A program made the position numbers and the translations under genes. The notes beneath the pieces were generated by a model. It was not told the origin of the DNA. It ran no database searches and saw only the letters and a program-made list of their open reading frames with translations. Below are positions 16,185 through 24,543 of a stretch of 39,617 nucleotides of DNA, one piece after another. The stretch comes from Actinomyces sp. (GTDB taxonomy: Bacteria > Actinomycetota > Actinomycetes > Actinomycetales > Actinomycetaceae): assembly GCF_030530635.1 (NCBI RefSeq), contig NZ_JAUMUL010000004.1, positions 1 through 39,617 of the forward strand, in the 5' to 3' direction. Positions within the stretch are counted from its first letter, which is position 1; each line of letters begins with the position of its first letter.

Positions 16185-17030
16185 TCAGCGCTGGTAGGCG
16201 ATGGAGTCGGTGTCGTCGAGGACGATGTAGAGGCTGCCGCTGTTGGCAGATACGCGCAGGGTGCCGATGACGATGACGTGGTGGTCTACGAGGTCACCGA
16301 TGCTGGCGTCGAGGTTGTCCTGGACGCTGGGGGCTTGGTCCTCACGGATCATGAAGCCGGCGGTGTTTCTTGGTCTGGTGCCGGGCTGGGGCTTGAGGTG
16401 CAGGAAGACGCTGCGTGTTGCGGTGTTCTCGGCGTAGTCGGTGACTTGGCCGTAGAAGCACGCGTGCAGGCCGTTGTGGTCTTTGGTGAGGGTGTTTGCG
16501 GGGATCAGGAGTCGGCTGACCGGTCCTCTGGTCTTGTCGGGCAGCGCAAGGGTTGTTTCGGGGTCGAGGCGGCCGTTGAGGGCGCGGGCGAGCAGCGAGG
16601 CCAATGGGACTGTTCTCGCGGTGGGGGCGGATCGTCTGCTGGCGGGGCCTGTGATGGCTGTGGCCATGGGACGCCCGGAGGCCTTGGTGCGGGTAGTGGG
16701 CGTCCTGGTGTCCTTGCCCGGTGTGGAGCTTGGCGTGATGAGCAGCAGCGTCGGCCCCTCATGGCGGGTGCGGGTGGTTGTGGATCCGTCGCGGTGGCCT
16801 TGTCTGGCTCGCACCGCGGCTTCTCCCTCGTCGCAGTCGGTGATGTGTTCCTTGGCGAAGAAGTGGGGTCGGACGTACGGGGAGTTCAGTGCCCTGGCCC
16901 AGGCGGTGGCGCGGCAGGGTCTGCCGTCGGGCGCCTGGCCCGGGCAGGTCAGTGCCTGGGGCGTGTCGGGACTAGCCGCGTATTCGTTGATGCTGATCAG
17001 TTTTCCGCCGCTGGTGGCTGCGTAGCGCAC
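16185..17030 (-). CDS. Unknown protein with a CCHC zinc-like motif and a beta-rich C-terminus
   Basis: A 281-aa protein that shares the N-terminal arrangement of the 15409 gene: ISINEYAA ahead of CPGQAPDGRPC, 22 residues, then HITDCD. A low-complexity Thr/Arg/Ser middle follows. The C-terminal ~110 residues (HACFYGQVTDYAEN ... HHVIVIGTLRVSANSGSLYIVLDD) alternate hydrophobic strands in a way that recalls an OB fold, so single-stranded DNA binding is a guess. GTG 17030 has AGGAG 7-8 nt upstream. It converges on the 15409 gene with a 5-nt gap. Confidence 0.6.
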   Translation of the reverse strand: MRYAATSGGKLISINEYAASPDTPQALTCPGQAPDGRPCRATAWARALNSPYVRPHFFAKEHITDCDEGEAAVRARQGHRDGSTTTRTRHEGPTLLLITPSSTPGKDTRTPTTRTKASGRPMATAITGPASRRSAPTARTVPLASLLARALNGRLDPETTLALPDKTRGPVSRLLIPANTLTKDHNGLHACFYGQVTDYAENTATRSVFLHLKPQPGTRPRNTAGFMIREDQAPSVQDNLDASIGDLVDHHVIVIGTLRVSANSGSLYIVLDDTDSIAYQR

Positions 17031-17247
17031 GGTGGTGCTCCTGTCTTGGGGACGGTAGGTCGGTCCTGCCTGTCCTCAGCAGGTGCGGGGCGTCTGACTG
17101 CCTCGGCCTGCGGGCCTGCTGGCGGTGGTGCGTCGGCGGGCCAGGGTGGGAGGGCGCCCGGCGTGGTGTCCTCCCACCTGTCCCTGATTGTTACCGAGAC
17201 CGGATCGCGACATGCCCGGGTTCGGTCGGCTCTCCTAGGAGGTTCGA

Positions 17248-17643
17248 ATGTTTAGGACGTTGTCTGCCGGTGTTGCTGTGGGTGTGTTGGCGGCGGTTCC
17301 GTTGCCTGCTGCTCCGGCGGCCGCTGTGTCGGGGGAGTTTGAGCCGGGGTGGGCGTATCGGGTCGAGGCCGGTGAGGTGCTGAGGACGGGCCGGATCGTG
17401 GATCAGGCCCTGCCGGGTGAGAGCGCTGAGGCTGACCGGTGCGGGGGCGTCGATGGGCGCGTGCGGGCGGAGATTGACCTGGATGTGCCGGGCCTGACCT
17501 GGAGCGGGTCGGATGGGTGTCTGCGCTGGGCCCAGGCCACCGACGGCGACGGACAGGTGCATCGGTACTGGGTCACTCCGGGCGCCGAGGTGGTCTATGT
17601 GGTCGAGCTGGCCGACGCGCCTGTGGTGGGCGTGTCTGGCTAG
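17248..17643 (+). CDS. Small secreted protein
   Basis: A 131-aa protein with a typical signal peptide (MFRTLSAGVAVGVLAAVPLPAAPAAA, likely cleaved after an Ala near residue 26). The mature part is acidic and beta-rich with two cysteines (DRCGG, DGCLRW) that could form a disulfide. A strong AGGAGG lies 5-6 nt before ATG 17248, so expression looks solid. Not recognised. As part of an ICE it may act at the cell surface, for example in donor-recipient contact or exclusion, but that is speculation. Confidence 0.62.
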   Translation: MFRTLSAGVAVGVLAAVPLPAAPAAAVSGEFEPGWAYRVEAGEVLRTGRIVDQALPGESAEADRCGGVDGRVRAEIDLDVPGLTWSGSDGCLRWAQATDGDGQVHRYWVTPGAEVVYVVELADAPVVGVSG

Positions 17644-17728
17644 TGCAGTTCAGTGAGCTCGCCCGGTCGGGTCTTGTCCTTGTTTCCCTTGTTCCTCTCT
17701 TCCCTAGTGATTCGGTGGGTGATCCGTT

Positions 17729-18706
17729 GTGAGCAGCGATTTCAGTGACGTGGATGTGCGGTCGGGTGCTGGTTTGCGGCGCGCGTTGGCTGAGGTGCGG
17801 CGTGCGCCTGGTGGCTGGGAGTCGGGTCTGGGTGCGGCGGTGGCTGAGGCGGTGTCGGTGGAGCTGCGGCGGCGGGTGGGCCGGCGCAGGCCGGGTGCTT
17901 TGGCGGGCCGGTGCGGGGGTCTGGATGAGGTGCTGCTGATGCTGCGCGCGGAGGTGCTGGACTTGCTGATGTTGCGGCCGGGTGAGGTTGAGGCGGCTGG
18001 GGATGAGGAGTTGTGGCCTTGGTTGGTGCGGCGCGCTGTGTGGGCTGTGGGCGACGCCGCAGTGATGGAGGAGCTGCACGGCCTGGCCGGCGACACTAAT
18101 GCGCACCGCCTGGCGCGGCGGGCCGCGTCCGACGGCGTGGTGGTTGGTGCGTTGGAGGACGCGGATGACCGCGCGGTGGAGCGGGCGGAGCGGATTGTTC
18201 CGGCCGGCGACGGGACGCCGGAGGCCGTGGAGGTGGGGCCGGTGCTGGGGCTGCTGGTTGAGGTCCTGGTGGGTGCGGGCGTGCCCGCACGGGTGGCGGC
18301 TGACGGGACGGTGAGAGTCGCGGAGCTGGCAGTGTCGGAGCCGGCGCGGGCTAGGCACACACGGGCCCGTGAAGACGCCCGGGCCGGCGAGCTTGGCCGG
18401 CTGGGCGTGGATGAAGCAGCGGCGGGAGCGTGGATGGCCCTGGTGGTGGGGTCGAAGCGGGCAGGGGTGGATTCGTCGCTGGTGCTGGCGCTGCGGTCAG
18501 GCCGGGCGGATGTGGCCGGCGGCGGCTGGTCCGATCTGCAGCGGGTCTGGGTGGCGCGCGTCGCGGCCGGCGTGCATGCGGTGCCCGCGGACGCCGTGGA
18601 CCCGGTGACGACTGAGAGCGAGGGGCCAGCGGTGGTGCCGGGTGGGTTGCAGCTGGAGCTGGCGCTGGCGCTGGCTGCGGAGGCGGTGATGCCCCGGGTT
18701 GCGTGA
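17729..18706 (+). CDS. Unknown acidic helical protein
   Basis: A 325-aa, Ala/Val/Arg/Glu-rich protein, predicted helical, with no signal peptide and no membrane segment. Recognisable stretches are LRRALAEVRRAPGGWESGLG at the N-terminus and LLGLLVEVLVGAGVPARVAADG with a following ELAVSEPARARHT in the middle; neither suggests a family. Codon usage is strongly G-ending. Start GTG 17729 has only a weak GGTGA upstream. The hairpin at 18739-18769 lies 33 bp after its stop. It may be a regulator or a replication accessory given the next gene. Confidence 0.5.
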   Translation: MSSDFSDVDVRSGAGLRRALAEVRRAPGGWESGLGAAVAEAVSVELRRRVGRRRPGALAGRCGGLDEVLLMLRAEVLDLLMLRPGEVEAAGDEELWPWLVRRAVWAVGDAAVMEELHGLAGDTNAHRLARRAASDGVVVGALEDADDRAVERAERIVPAGDGTPEAVEVGPVLGLLVEVLVGAGVPARVAADGTVRVAELAVSEPARARHTRAREDARAGELGRLGVDEAAAGAWMALVVGSKRAGVDSSLVLALRSGRADVAGGGWSDLQRVWVARVAAGVHAVPADAVDPVTTESEGPAVVPGGLQLELALALAAEAVMPRVA

Positions 18707-18738
18707 CCGGGGTCGTCGGCCACCCCGTAAACGGCCGA

Positions 18739-18769
18739 TCGCCTCACCACCGGGAGGGTGGTGAGGCGA
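18739..18769 (+). terminator. 13-bp perfect hairpin, terminator-like
   Basis: TCGCCTCACCACC (18739-18751) and its exact complement (18757-18769) enclose a 5-nt loop GGGAG. It lies after the 17729 gene and 128 bp before the replication-initiator start. No T-run follows. It could be a transcription terminator, or a cruciform used by the initiator. Confidence 0.6.
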
Positions 18770-18896
18770 CCTAGAAGATACGGCACCCAGCCCATAGTTT
18801 TCGCAGACTCGGCTGGGGGCCTGGGGGGGGCTTGCACCCCAACGGCAGTAAGGCTAGCAGTTGCAGGACAGTCTGGGAACCCCTGTACAGGCGTCA

Positions 18897-20240
18897 ATGT
18901 TGGCGGGCGGCGATGGTGCCCCCGCAGCGATGCCGCCGGCGGTGGCCGGCACCGCACGGACGGGTAAGGGGCGTGGCCACGAGCCCCGGCCGGCCGGATC
19001 TGATGGCGATGGCTGGGTGGCTGACTGCCGGGTGCGGAAGTGGCGGCGGCCGAGTGTGGCGGTGGAGCGGTCCAGGCTGCTGGTGGCTGGCAGCGTGCCG
19101 GAGGGGTCGGTGCTGGCGGGCCGGGTGAGCGTGTGGCTGGATGCTGTAGCTCGGGTCATGGAGGCTGAGGGACTGCGCGCGGATCACCAGGCGACCGGCC
19201 GGGCGGTGGCGCGTGCCCTGGTGGCGTGGGTCGACGGCCGGTCACGAACGACGCGGGTGACGAATGCGCAGGTGGCGGCCGGCGCGGCCGAGGTTGGCGT
19301 GGTGGTGAGTGTGCGGACGGTGCAGCGGTGGCTGCGCCGATTTGAGGCGTGGGGGCTGTTGGGGCTGGTAGCCGGGGGGCGGTCTGCGCGCTGGGCGCCA
19401 CGCGTGCGTGTCGAGGACGGGCACGGCGGGGTGGAGCTGGTGCGGCGGAATGAGGCGGCGGTGAGGTCGCTGTGCGTGCCGCGCCGGCTGGTGGATCGGT
19501 TGGGTTGTGGATCTAGGTGTCACCCCTACCCGTTGTCAGGGATGGTTAGCCCCCGCACGCGCGCGCGAGGCTCGGATCGTGGAGGGGATGTGGTGCCGCT
19601 GCGCGGCGCTGCCTTCTTGGGGGCGCCCGCTCCGCGGCCGCCCGAGCAGCCGGCGCACCTGCCAGCAGATCGGCGGCCTGCGTGGTGGTCGGCTCGCGCT
19701 ACGAGAGCCGGGGAGGAGGCGGTGCTCGCCCTGGCGCGTCGTGTGCAGGATCGGCTGGTGGTGCTGCGGGGCTGCTCGGACCGGTACGTGATGCGCGTGA
19801 TCCGGCCATTCTGGGATGCCGGCTGGGGTCTGTCGGATTTGGTAGGGGCGGTGGATCGGAGGCCTGATGGGTCGGCGTGGCCGCATAGCGGGGCGCGGGG
19901 TGTGCGTGAGCCGGCCCGGTGGCTGGCGTATCGGCTGATGGCGTGGCTGGATGAGGCGGGCGAGCCTCTGCCGGCGCCGTCGCAGGTGCGGCGGCGTGAG
20001 CATGAGCGTGTGCTGGCCGAGCGGGCCCGGTTGGAGGCTGCGCGGCGGGCACGCGCCCGGGCGGTGGCGGCCGAGCGGGAGCGTCTTGGGGGCGTGGGGC
20101 CGGCGCAGGCCAAGGCGGCCCGGGTGGCGGCTGAGTTGGCGGGCCGGTCTAGGCGGTACTGGAGGCGGTCGTGGTCCGCCGGGTCGTGGACAGGAGTGAC
20201 AGGACCGGCCGACGGCGCGAGTGGGGGTGATGCGCGATGA
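18897..20240 (+). CDS. Putative replication initiator, winged-helix type
   Basis: About 447 aa. Residues about 60-160 (RVSVWLDAVARVMEAEGLRA, TNAQVAAGAAEVGVVVSVRTV, QRWLRRFEAWGLL) form a winged helix like those of actinobacterial plasmid and ICE Rep proteins. A second conserved-looking block (VIRPFWDAGWGLSDLVGAVD, then REPARWLAYRLMAWLDEAG) is common in proteins annotated as replication initiators. The C-terminus is a long basic Arg/Ala coiled-coil-like helix. ATG 18897 follows the palindrome CCTGTACAGG (18882-18891), a possible autoregulatory site; TTG 18861 is an in-frame alternative. The stop overlaps the next ATG (ATGA). Confidence 0.62.
   Translation: MLAGGDGAPAAMPPAVAGTARTGKGRGHEPRPAGSDGDGWVADCRVRKWRRPSVAVERSRLLVAGSVPEGSVLAGRVSVWLDAVARVMEAEGLRADHQATGRAVARALVAWVDGRSRTTRVTNAQVAAGAAEVGVVVSVRTVQRWLRRFEAWGLLGLVAGGRSARWAPRVRVEDGHGGVELVRRNEAAVRSLCVPRRLVDRLGCGSRCHPYPLSGMVSPRTRARGSDRGGDVVPLRGAAFLGAPAPRPPEQPAHLPADRRPAWWSARATRAGEEAVLALARRVQDRLVVLRGCSDRYVMRVIRPFWDAGWGLSDLVGAVDRRPDGSAWPHSGARGVREPARWLAYRLMAWLDEAGEPLPAPSQVRRREHERVLAERARLEAARRARARAVAAERERLGGVGPAQAKAARVAAELAGRSRRYWRRSWSAGSWTGVTGPADGASGGDAR
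20183..20204 (+). repeat. Shared motif copy 1 (TGGACAGGAGTGACA family)
   Basis: GTCGTGGACAGGAGTGACAGGA, within the last codons of the replication gene and 33 bp before the hydrolase start. It is identical over 22 bp to the copies at 24154 and 36378. Confidence 0.85.
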
Positions 20241-21244
20241 GCGGAGGCGCGAAGGCATCGCTGGTGGTTTTGGTGGTGGTTGCGGTGCTGCTGACCCCGG
20301 TGGCGGGTGTCGGGATCCTGGCGGTGTTGATGTTCGGCCATCACCAGGGCGAGCAGGCAGCGGCTGCGGTTTGCTCGGTGAACCTGGGCGATACGACCTC
20401 GCTGGAGGCCACCACGGCCTCGGGGGCCACCATCACGCTGGGCGCCACGCAGCTGGAGAATGCGGCGGCCATCATCGCGGCCGGCAACGAGGCGGGCGCA
20501 GGCCAGGCGGGGCAGGTGATTGCCCTGATGACCGCGCTGCAGGAGACGACGCTGCGGAACCTGGCGAACCCTGCGGTCCCGGAGTCCCTGAGCCTGCCCA
20601 ATGACGGGGAGGGCTCCAACTACGACAGTATCGGCCTGTTTCAGCAGCGGCCGTCGATGGGCTGGGGCGAGATCGCGGACCTGATGACTCCGGCGACATC
20701 CGCGGCCATCTTTTATGAGCGGCTCATGAGCGTGGGCGGCTGGCAGGGTATGGCACCGGGCCGGGCAGCGCAGACCGTCCAGCGGTCGGCGTACCCGGAC
20801 GCCTATGACCGGTGGGAGCCGGTCGCCGACACGCTGGTGTCGGCACTGTCGAACGTGTCCTGCACAGCCGGCACCAGCACGGGCGGCGTGCCGGCGGGCT
20901 TGGACGAGAAGCGCAATGCCGTGGTCACCTTTGCGCTTCAGCAGATCGGGGATGTGTACGTGTGGGGTGCGGAGGGGCCCGATAGCTGGGATTGCTCGGG
21001 CCTGGTGCAGGGGGCGTATCGGCAGATCGGTATCGAGCTTCCGCACTGGTCCGAGGCGCAGAAGTCCGCCGGCAGGGAGGTGTCGGCGGCGGAGGCGCTA
21101 CCCGGGGACGTGATGTGGTGGCCCGGGCACGTCGCCATATACCTCGGTGGCGGGGAGCTGGTGGGCGCGCAGTCACCAGCGGAGGGCGTGGTGCGCATCC
21201 CCGTTTACGGCACACCTCGCTACATCCGCGTGATCGAGTCGTGA
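20237..21244 (+). CDS. Membrane-anchored NlpC/P60 cell-wall hydrolase of the transfer system
   Basis: Locally opens peptidoglycan for the conjugation channel. The 335-aa protein has an N-terminal TM anchor (residues 8-33). A middle domain resembles the lysozyme-like/transglycosylase part of ICE hydrolases (ALMTALQETTLRNLA ... YDSIGLFQQRPSMGWG, about 95-205). A C-terminal NlpC/P60 domain carries catalytic C253 (WDCSGLVQ) and H298 (GHVAIYLG). The start overlaps the initiator stop (ATGA). It is the first gene of the secretion operon. Confidence 0.88.
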   Translation: MSGGAKASLVVLVVVAVLLTPVAGVGILAVLMFGHHQGEQAAAAVCSVNLGDTTSLEATTASGATITLGATQLENAAAIIAAGNEAGAGQAGQVIALMTALQETTLRNLANPAVPESLSLPNDGEGSNYDSIGLFQQRPSMGWGEIADLMTPATSAAIFYERLMSVGGWQGMAPGRAAQTVQRSAYPDAYDRWEPVADTLVSALSNVSCTAGTSTGGVPAGLDEKRNAVVTFALQQIGDVYVWGAEGPDSWDCSGLVQGAYRQIGIELPHWSEAQKSAGREVSAAEALPGDVMWWPGHVAIYLGGGELVGAQSPAEGVVRIPVYGTPRYIRVIES

Positions 21245-21286
21245 CTATTAATAGATGTTTGGACTCTACATAGGAGTGTGAGGAAC

Positions 21287-22081
21287 ATGACTGATTGGTT
21301 GAAGGATCACCCGGCCAAAGCCGCTGGCCTGCTGGTGGCCGGACTGGTGGTGGTGCTGGTGGCCGGGCTGGCGCTGGGGGCCTCGACGGACCGGCTGCCC
21401 GACCCGAGCAGTGTGGGCGGGACGACGTCGGCGACGGCCGTGCCGGCCCCCGCGTCGGCGGCACCAACGGTGTCGGCGGCCCCGGGGAACTCCGCAAACG
21501 TGACGAGCTCGACCGGCGTGGACTTCGGCGCCGGCCTGCCGCGCCTGGGCGACTCACCATTCGCTGAAACGTCCGATCCGGAGGTGTTTGCAGCCAGCGT
21601 GCAGGCTGCGGCCGGCTACGACTACTCCAGCTATCAGCCGGATGACGCATTGGCGGAGAAGCAGCGGATCACTGATGAGTGGCTGGCCGGGATGACAGGT
21701 GAGGACGGGCCGATGGGCGCGGAGGTGCACAGGGTGATGCGGCAGTCGGTGTCGGATTCGCTGGATCCTGATGAGCTGTCCTACCGGATCGCTGCCCGGG
21801 AGGTGGACACGATCGACGTGCTGGCGGTGGAGGCGACTGACAACTCCACGCTGCGCGCCGCCGGCGGCAATCAGGTGTACCTGGACGTGATCAGTCACCG
21901 GGACACCCTGTACGCGCTGACGACGCTGGCGAAGGTGACCACGACCGTGGAGGCGGTCGGTGATGTGGCCGGGTGGACGCGCACACAGACCACGGCGACG
22001 GTGATGATCGTGCGCTGCGACCCGGCGGTGAACGACGGGCTGTGCGAGCTGGTCGGAGTACTGGGGAGTGAGGCACAGTGA
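21287..22081 (+). CDS. VirB8-like transfer protein, single-pass membrane
   Basis: A 264-aa protein with a short cytoplasmic N-terminus (MTDWLKDHPAKAAG), one TM segment (residues about 14-33), a Pro/Ser/Ala linker to about 75, and a soluble extracytoplasmic domain with helices then beta strands (QVYLDVISHRDTLYALTTLA, TTATVMIVRCDP). This layout fits VirB8/TcpC-type channel subunits; the identification rests on topology and context. ATG 21287 is preferred over GTG 21278 because AGGAG lies 10 nt before it. The gap before it contains the AT-rich palindrome CTATTAATAG. Confidence 0.65.
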   Translation: MTDWLKDHPAKAAGLLVAGLVVVLVAGLALGASTDRLPDPSSVGGTTSATAVPAPASAAPTVSAAPGNSANVTSSTGVDFGAGLPRLGDSPFAETSDPEVFAASVQAAAGYDYSSYQPDDALAEKQRITDEWLAGMTGEDGPMGAEVHRVMRQSVSDSLDPDELSYRIAAREVDTIDVLAVEATDNSTLRAAGGNQVYLDVISHRDTLYALTTLAKVTTTVEAVGDVAGWTRTQTTATVMIVRCDPAVNDGLCELVGVLGSEAQ

Positions 22082-23853
22082 CAACCACAACCAACATAAC
22101 CAACATTACTGACGCAACCGACATAACAACGATGAGGGGCAGTCCGTGGCCTGGGCCAGCGGTGTGGCGGGTGCTGCTGGGGCTGATCGTCGCGGTGGTC
22201 GTGTCCATGGGTGTGCTGGCACCGCAGGCGACCGCCGCGCCCGTGACTGCGTCGGTGGTCGCCGGGCAGGCGGTGCCGGCGGCGGGGGGTGTGCAGGCGG
22301 CGGTGGCGCCGGCTGACATCCTCGGCGACGCGTGGGACTGGACGAAGGAGAGGGCCGGCCAGGTCGGCTCGTGGATCGGCAGTAAGCTCCACCAGCTCGG
22401 GCAGAAGACGGGGGACGCGCTGAAGGTGGTCACCGACCCTGTCGGTACTGTCGCCTCGGCGGTGAATAACGCCGCAGCGGGATGGGTACAGGAGGCACTG
22501 GAGCAGGCCGCGATATGGGTCGCGGCGACGCTGGGCAAGGCGGTCGCCTGGATCATGTCAATGACACTGGCCCTGATATTCACGGTGAATGCCCCGAACC
22601 TGGATGCGGACTTCATGTACACCTGGAGTGGCCGCGTGCTGGCATTCGCGATACCAATAACGGTGCTGTTCGCCTTGTATCAGATCATGATCACCAGTCT
22701 CCAGATGCGCGGCCTGGCCGGGCTGCGACGGGCGATGGGAGGCGCCCTGTTCGGCACCGCCGCGTCAATGGTGACCTTGCCGGTGGTCGCGGTGATCGCC
22801 AACGGGATCGATGGCGTGAAGACCGCGTTCATCAATTATTTGGAGCTGGATACGGAGGTGTTGTCGCAAAAGCTGGTGGACATCTGGTCCTCAGACACCT
22901 TCACTGCGCTGGCGGAGGCGTCGCCCACTGGCGCGGCCGCCGGGTCAGCGATGGGGATCTCGTTCATGCTGATCGCATTCTGCTTCATGTGTTTCTTCAC
23001 GCTGCTGTTCGCGTGCTCGCTGATGGTGATCATGGTGGTGCGCAACATCATGCTGCACGGCGTGGTCGCGGTGTCCCCGTTGGCGTGGTCTGGGCTGGCG
23101 GCCGAGCCGACGAGGAGCTGGCCACGGACTATCCTGGGATGGATCGCCGCGATCCTGGTCGCCCCGATCGGCGTTGTGCTGATCCTGGGCCTGTCGATCA
23201 GCGCGTTGGGGAATCTGGATTCCCCGGACACGCTGGGTGCGCTGGTGGGGCAGATCATCATGGCCGGCGGCATGTTCCTGCTGGCGCTCTTCGTTCCGTT
23301 CGCCTGCTTCACGTTCTTCAACTTCGCCGGCGAGGCCGCTGTCGCGGGCATGCATCGGGATACGCAGGACGGCATGGAGGAAGGTGGTCAGACCGTGGGC
23401 GACACGATCAAGACGGTCGCGGCCGCCGCCGCAGCGGCCGGCGCTGCCGCCGGCGCCGGGGTCAGTGGATCCGGAACGGCTGCCGGTGAGGCGGCGGGTG
23501 GTGAGGCCGCTGCCGGGCAGGAGGCAGCCTCTACCACTGAATCCTCGGGCACGTCGTCGGGGGCTGGAGGAAAGGTCGCCGAAGCTGCGTCCAGCAGTAC
23601 CCCAACAGACGGCGACGGCGGCGGAGACGATGGCGGGCTGACGCGGGAAGCGGAGCGCGCCGGTAACAGCGCCACTCCCCCACCCGGCGAGGCCGGGCCA
23701 GACGCTGCGGAGTACTACAACGCGGGCTATGACCCCGGTGTGAACGACTGGGGTGACGACAGCGGAGATTCGGGGGCACAGCCGGCTCCGGACTACTACG
23801 GGCCGGACCCCTTCGATGACGAGGAAACGTCTTCAGCCTGGGAGGAGGCCTGA
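22078..23853 (+). CDS. VirB6/TrbL-like polytopic channel protein
   Basis: A 591-aa integral membrane protein with about seven hydrophobic segments: one near residues 30-50 and the rest between about 145 and 440, including FMLIAFCFMCFFTLLFACSLM and LGWIAAILVAPIGVVLILGL. A 150-residue Ala/Gly/Ser/Glu/Asp tail, probably disordered and cytoplasmic, follows. The pattern matches the VirB6/TrbL inner-membrane subunit of type IV secretion. GTG 22078 overlaps the previous stop (GTGA). The first 20 residues are Thr/Asn/Ile-rich, encoded by an unusually AT-rich, ACA/ACC-repetitive stretch, so ATG 22132 may be the true start. Confidence 0.75.
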   Translation: MTTTTNITNITDATDITTMRGSPWPGPAVWRVLLGLIVAVVVSMGVLAPQATAAPVTASVVAGQAVPAAGGVQAAVAPADILGDAWDWTKERAGQVGSWIGSKLHQLGQKTGDALKVVTDPVGTVASAVNNAAAGWVQEALEQAAIWVAATLGKAVAWIMSMTLALIFTVNAPNLDADFMYTWSGRVLAFAIPITVLFALYQIMITSLQMRGLAGLRRAMGGALFGTAASMVTLPVVAVIANGIDGVKTAFINYLELDTEVLSQKLVDIWSSDTFTALAEASPTGAAAGSAMGISFMLIAFCFMCFFTLLFACSLMVIMVVRNIMLHGVVAVSPLAWSGLAAEPTRSWPRTILGWIAAILVAPIGVVLILGLSISALGNLDSPDTLGALVGQIIMAGGMFLLALFVPFACFTFFNFAGEAAVAGMHRDTQDGMEEGGQTVGDTIKTVAAAAAAAGAAAGAGVSGSGTAAGEAAGGEAAAGQEAASTTESSGTSSGAGGKVAEAASSSTPTDGDGGGDDGGLTREAERAGNSATPPPGEAGPDAAEYYNAGYDPGVNDWGDDSGDSGAQPAPDYYGPDPFDDEETSSAWEEA

Positions 23854-24122
23854 TGCGCGCCGCGCGCGTGGTGGTTCCGGACGTGGAGCTGTGGGAGCAA
23901 TTGGTCGACCTGCTCGATCTGGCCAGCGGGCTGCAGGCTGCTGCGCTGCTGTGCTGCGTGGCAGGGCTGGCCCTGTCGGGCCTGGCGTGGGCCGGCGGCC
24001 GGGTTAGCAGCCGGCGCCTGTCACAAGCCGGCAAGGCCGGCGTCGTGGTCAGTATCGCCGCCGCGTTCTGCGTCGCGGCGCTGCCAAGCCTGATCGGCTG
24101 GATCGTGGACGCCGTCGCCTGA
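23853..24122 (+). CDS. Small two-TM transfer protein (paralog A)
   Basis: An 89-aa protein with two hydrophobic helices (LQAAALLCCVAGLALSGLAW and GVVVSIAAAFCVAALPSLIG) joined by a basic loop (RVSSRRLSQAGKA). Size and topology resemble VirB2/pilin-like or DUF6112-type proteins in actinobacterial ICEs. Its TM2-loop region is clearly similar to the next gene (WAGG ... Q-GK-GV-VSI-AAF). ATG 23853 shares a base with the previous stop (TGATG). Confidence 0.72.
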   Translation: MRAARVVVPDVELWEQLVDLLDLASGLQAAALLCCVAGLALSGLAWAGGRVSSRRLSQAGKAGVVVSIAAAFCVAALPSLIGWIVDAVA

Positions 24123-24153
24123 CCTCCGTGGCCTGACCGCTGTGGTCGGTCTG

Positions 24154-24175
24154 GTCGTGGACAGGAGTGACAGGA
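24154..24175 (+). repeat. Shared motif copy 2 (TGGACAGGAGTGACA family)
   Basis: GTCGTGGACAGGAGTGACAGGA in the gap ahead of the second two-TM gene, 45 bp before its start. It is the same 22 bp as the copies at 20183 and 36378. Confidence 0.85.
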
Positions 24176-24219
24176 GGCAGGCACGGTGCCCGCCTCTCAC
24201 TCACGAAATGGAGATGGCC

Positions 24220-24543
24220 ATGGCAAGGTTTCGAAACGCGGTGTGGGCAGCGGTTCCGGCGGGGACGGGTTACGACCCCGCTATTTCGCCGAACTGGACT
24301 TTCTTGCCGTTCATGGATGTGTTGACGGATCTGGTGGGGTCGACGGTCGCGGTCGGCATCGTTTGCCTGGTCGCGGTCGCCGCGATCGGCGGTCTGGTGT
24401 GGGCCGGCGGGAACTTCTGGGACCACGGCCGGGCGACGCAGATCGGCAAGGGCGCGGTGGCGGTGTCGATCATCGCCGCATTCGTGGTCGGCGGAGCGTC
24501 CGCGCTGATCCGCTGGGGCGCCCAGGCCGGCTCGGGGATCTGA
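24220..24543 (+). CDS. Small two-TM transfer protein (paralog B), DUF6112-like
   Basis: A 107-aa protein starting MARFRNAVW; ATG 24220 has GGAG 6 nt upstream, while ATG 24208 and 24214 are in frame. Two hydrophobic helices (VAVGIVCLVAVAAIGGLVWA and VAVSIIAAFVVGGASALI) flank a short charged loop. It is paralogous to the preceding gene. Such proteins sit directly ahead of SCO6880-family genes in actinobacterial conjugation clusters and may be the pilin-like or VirB3-like subunit; the role is inferred. Confidence 0.75.
   Translation: MARFRNAVWAAVPAGTGYDPAISPNWTFLPFMDVLTDLVGSTVAVGIVCLVAVAAIGGLVWAGGNFWDHGRATQIGKGAVAVSIIAAFVVGGASALIRWGAQAGSGI

Noticed and set aside
20187..20192. TGGACA of the shared motif as a -35 box
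   Set aside because: None of the four copies has a plausible -10 hexamer 16-18 bp downstream.
19526..21046. 506-aa minus-strand frame opposite the initiator and hydrolase genes
   Set aside because: Arg/Ala/Pro-rich shadow; the plus-strand proteins carry catalytic and HTH motifs.
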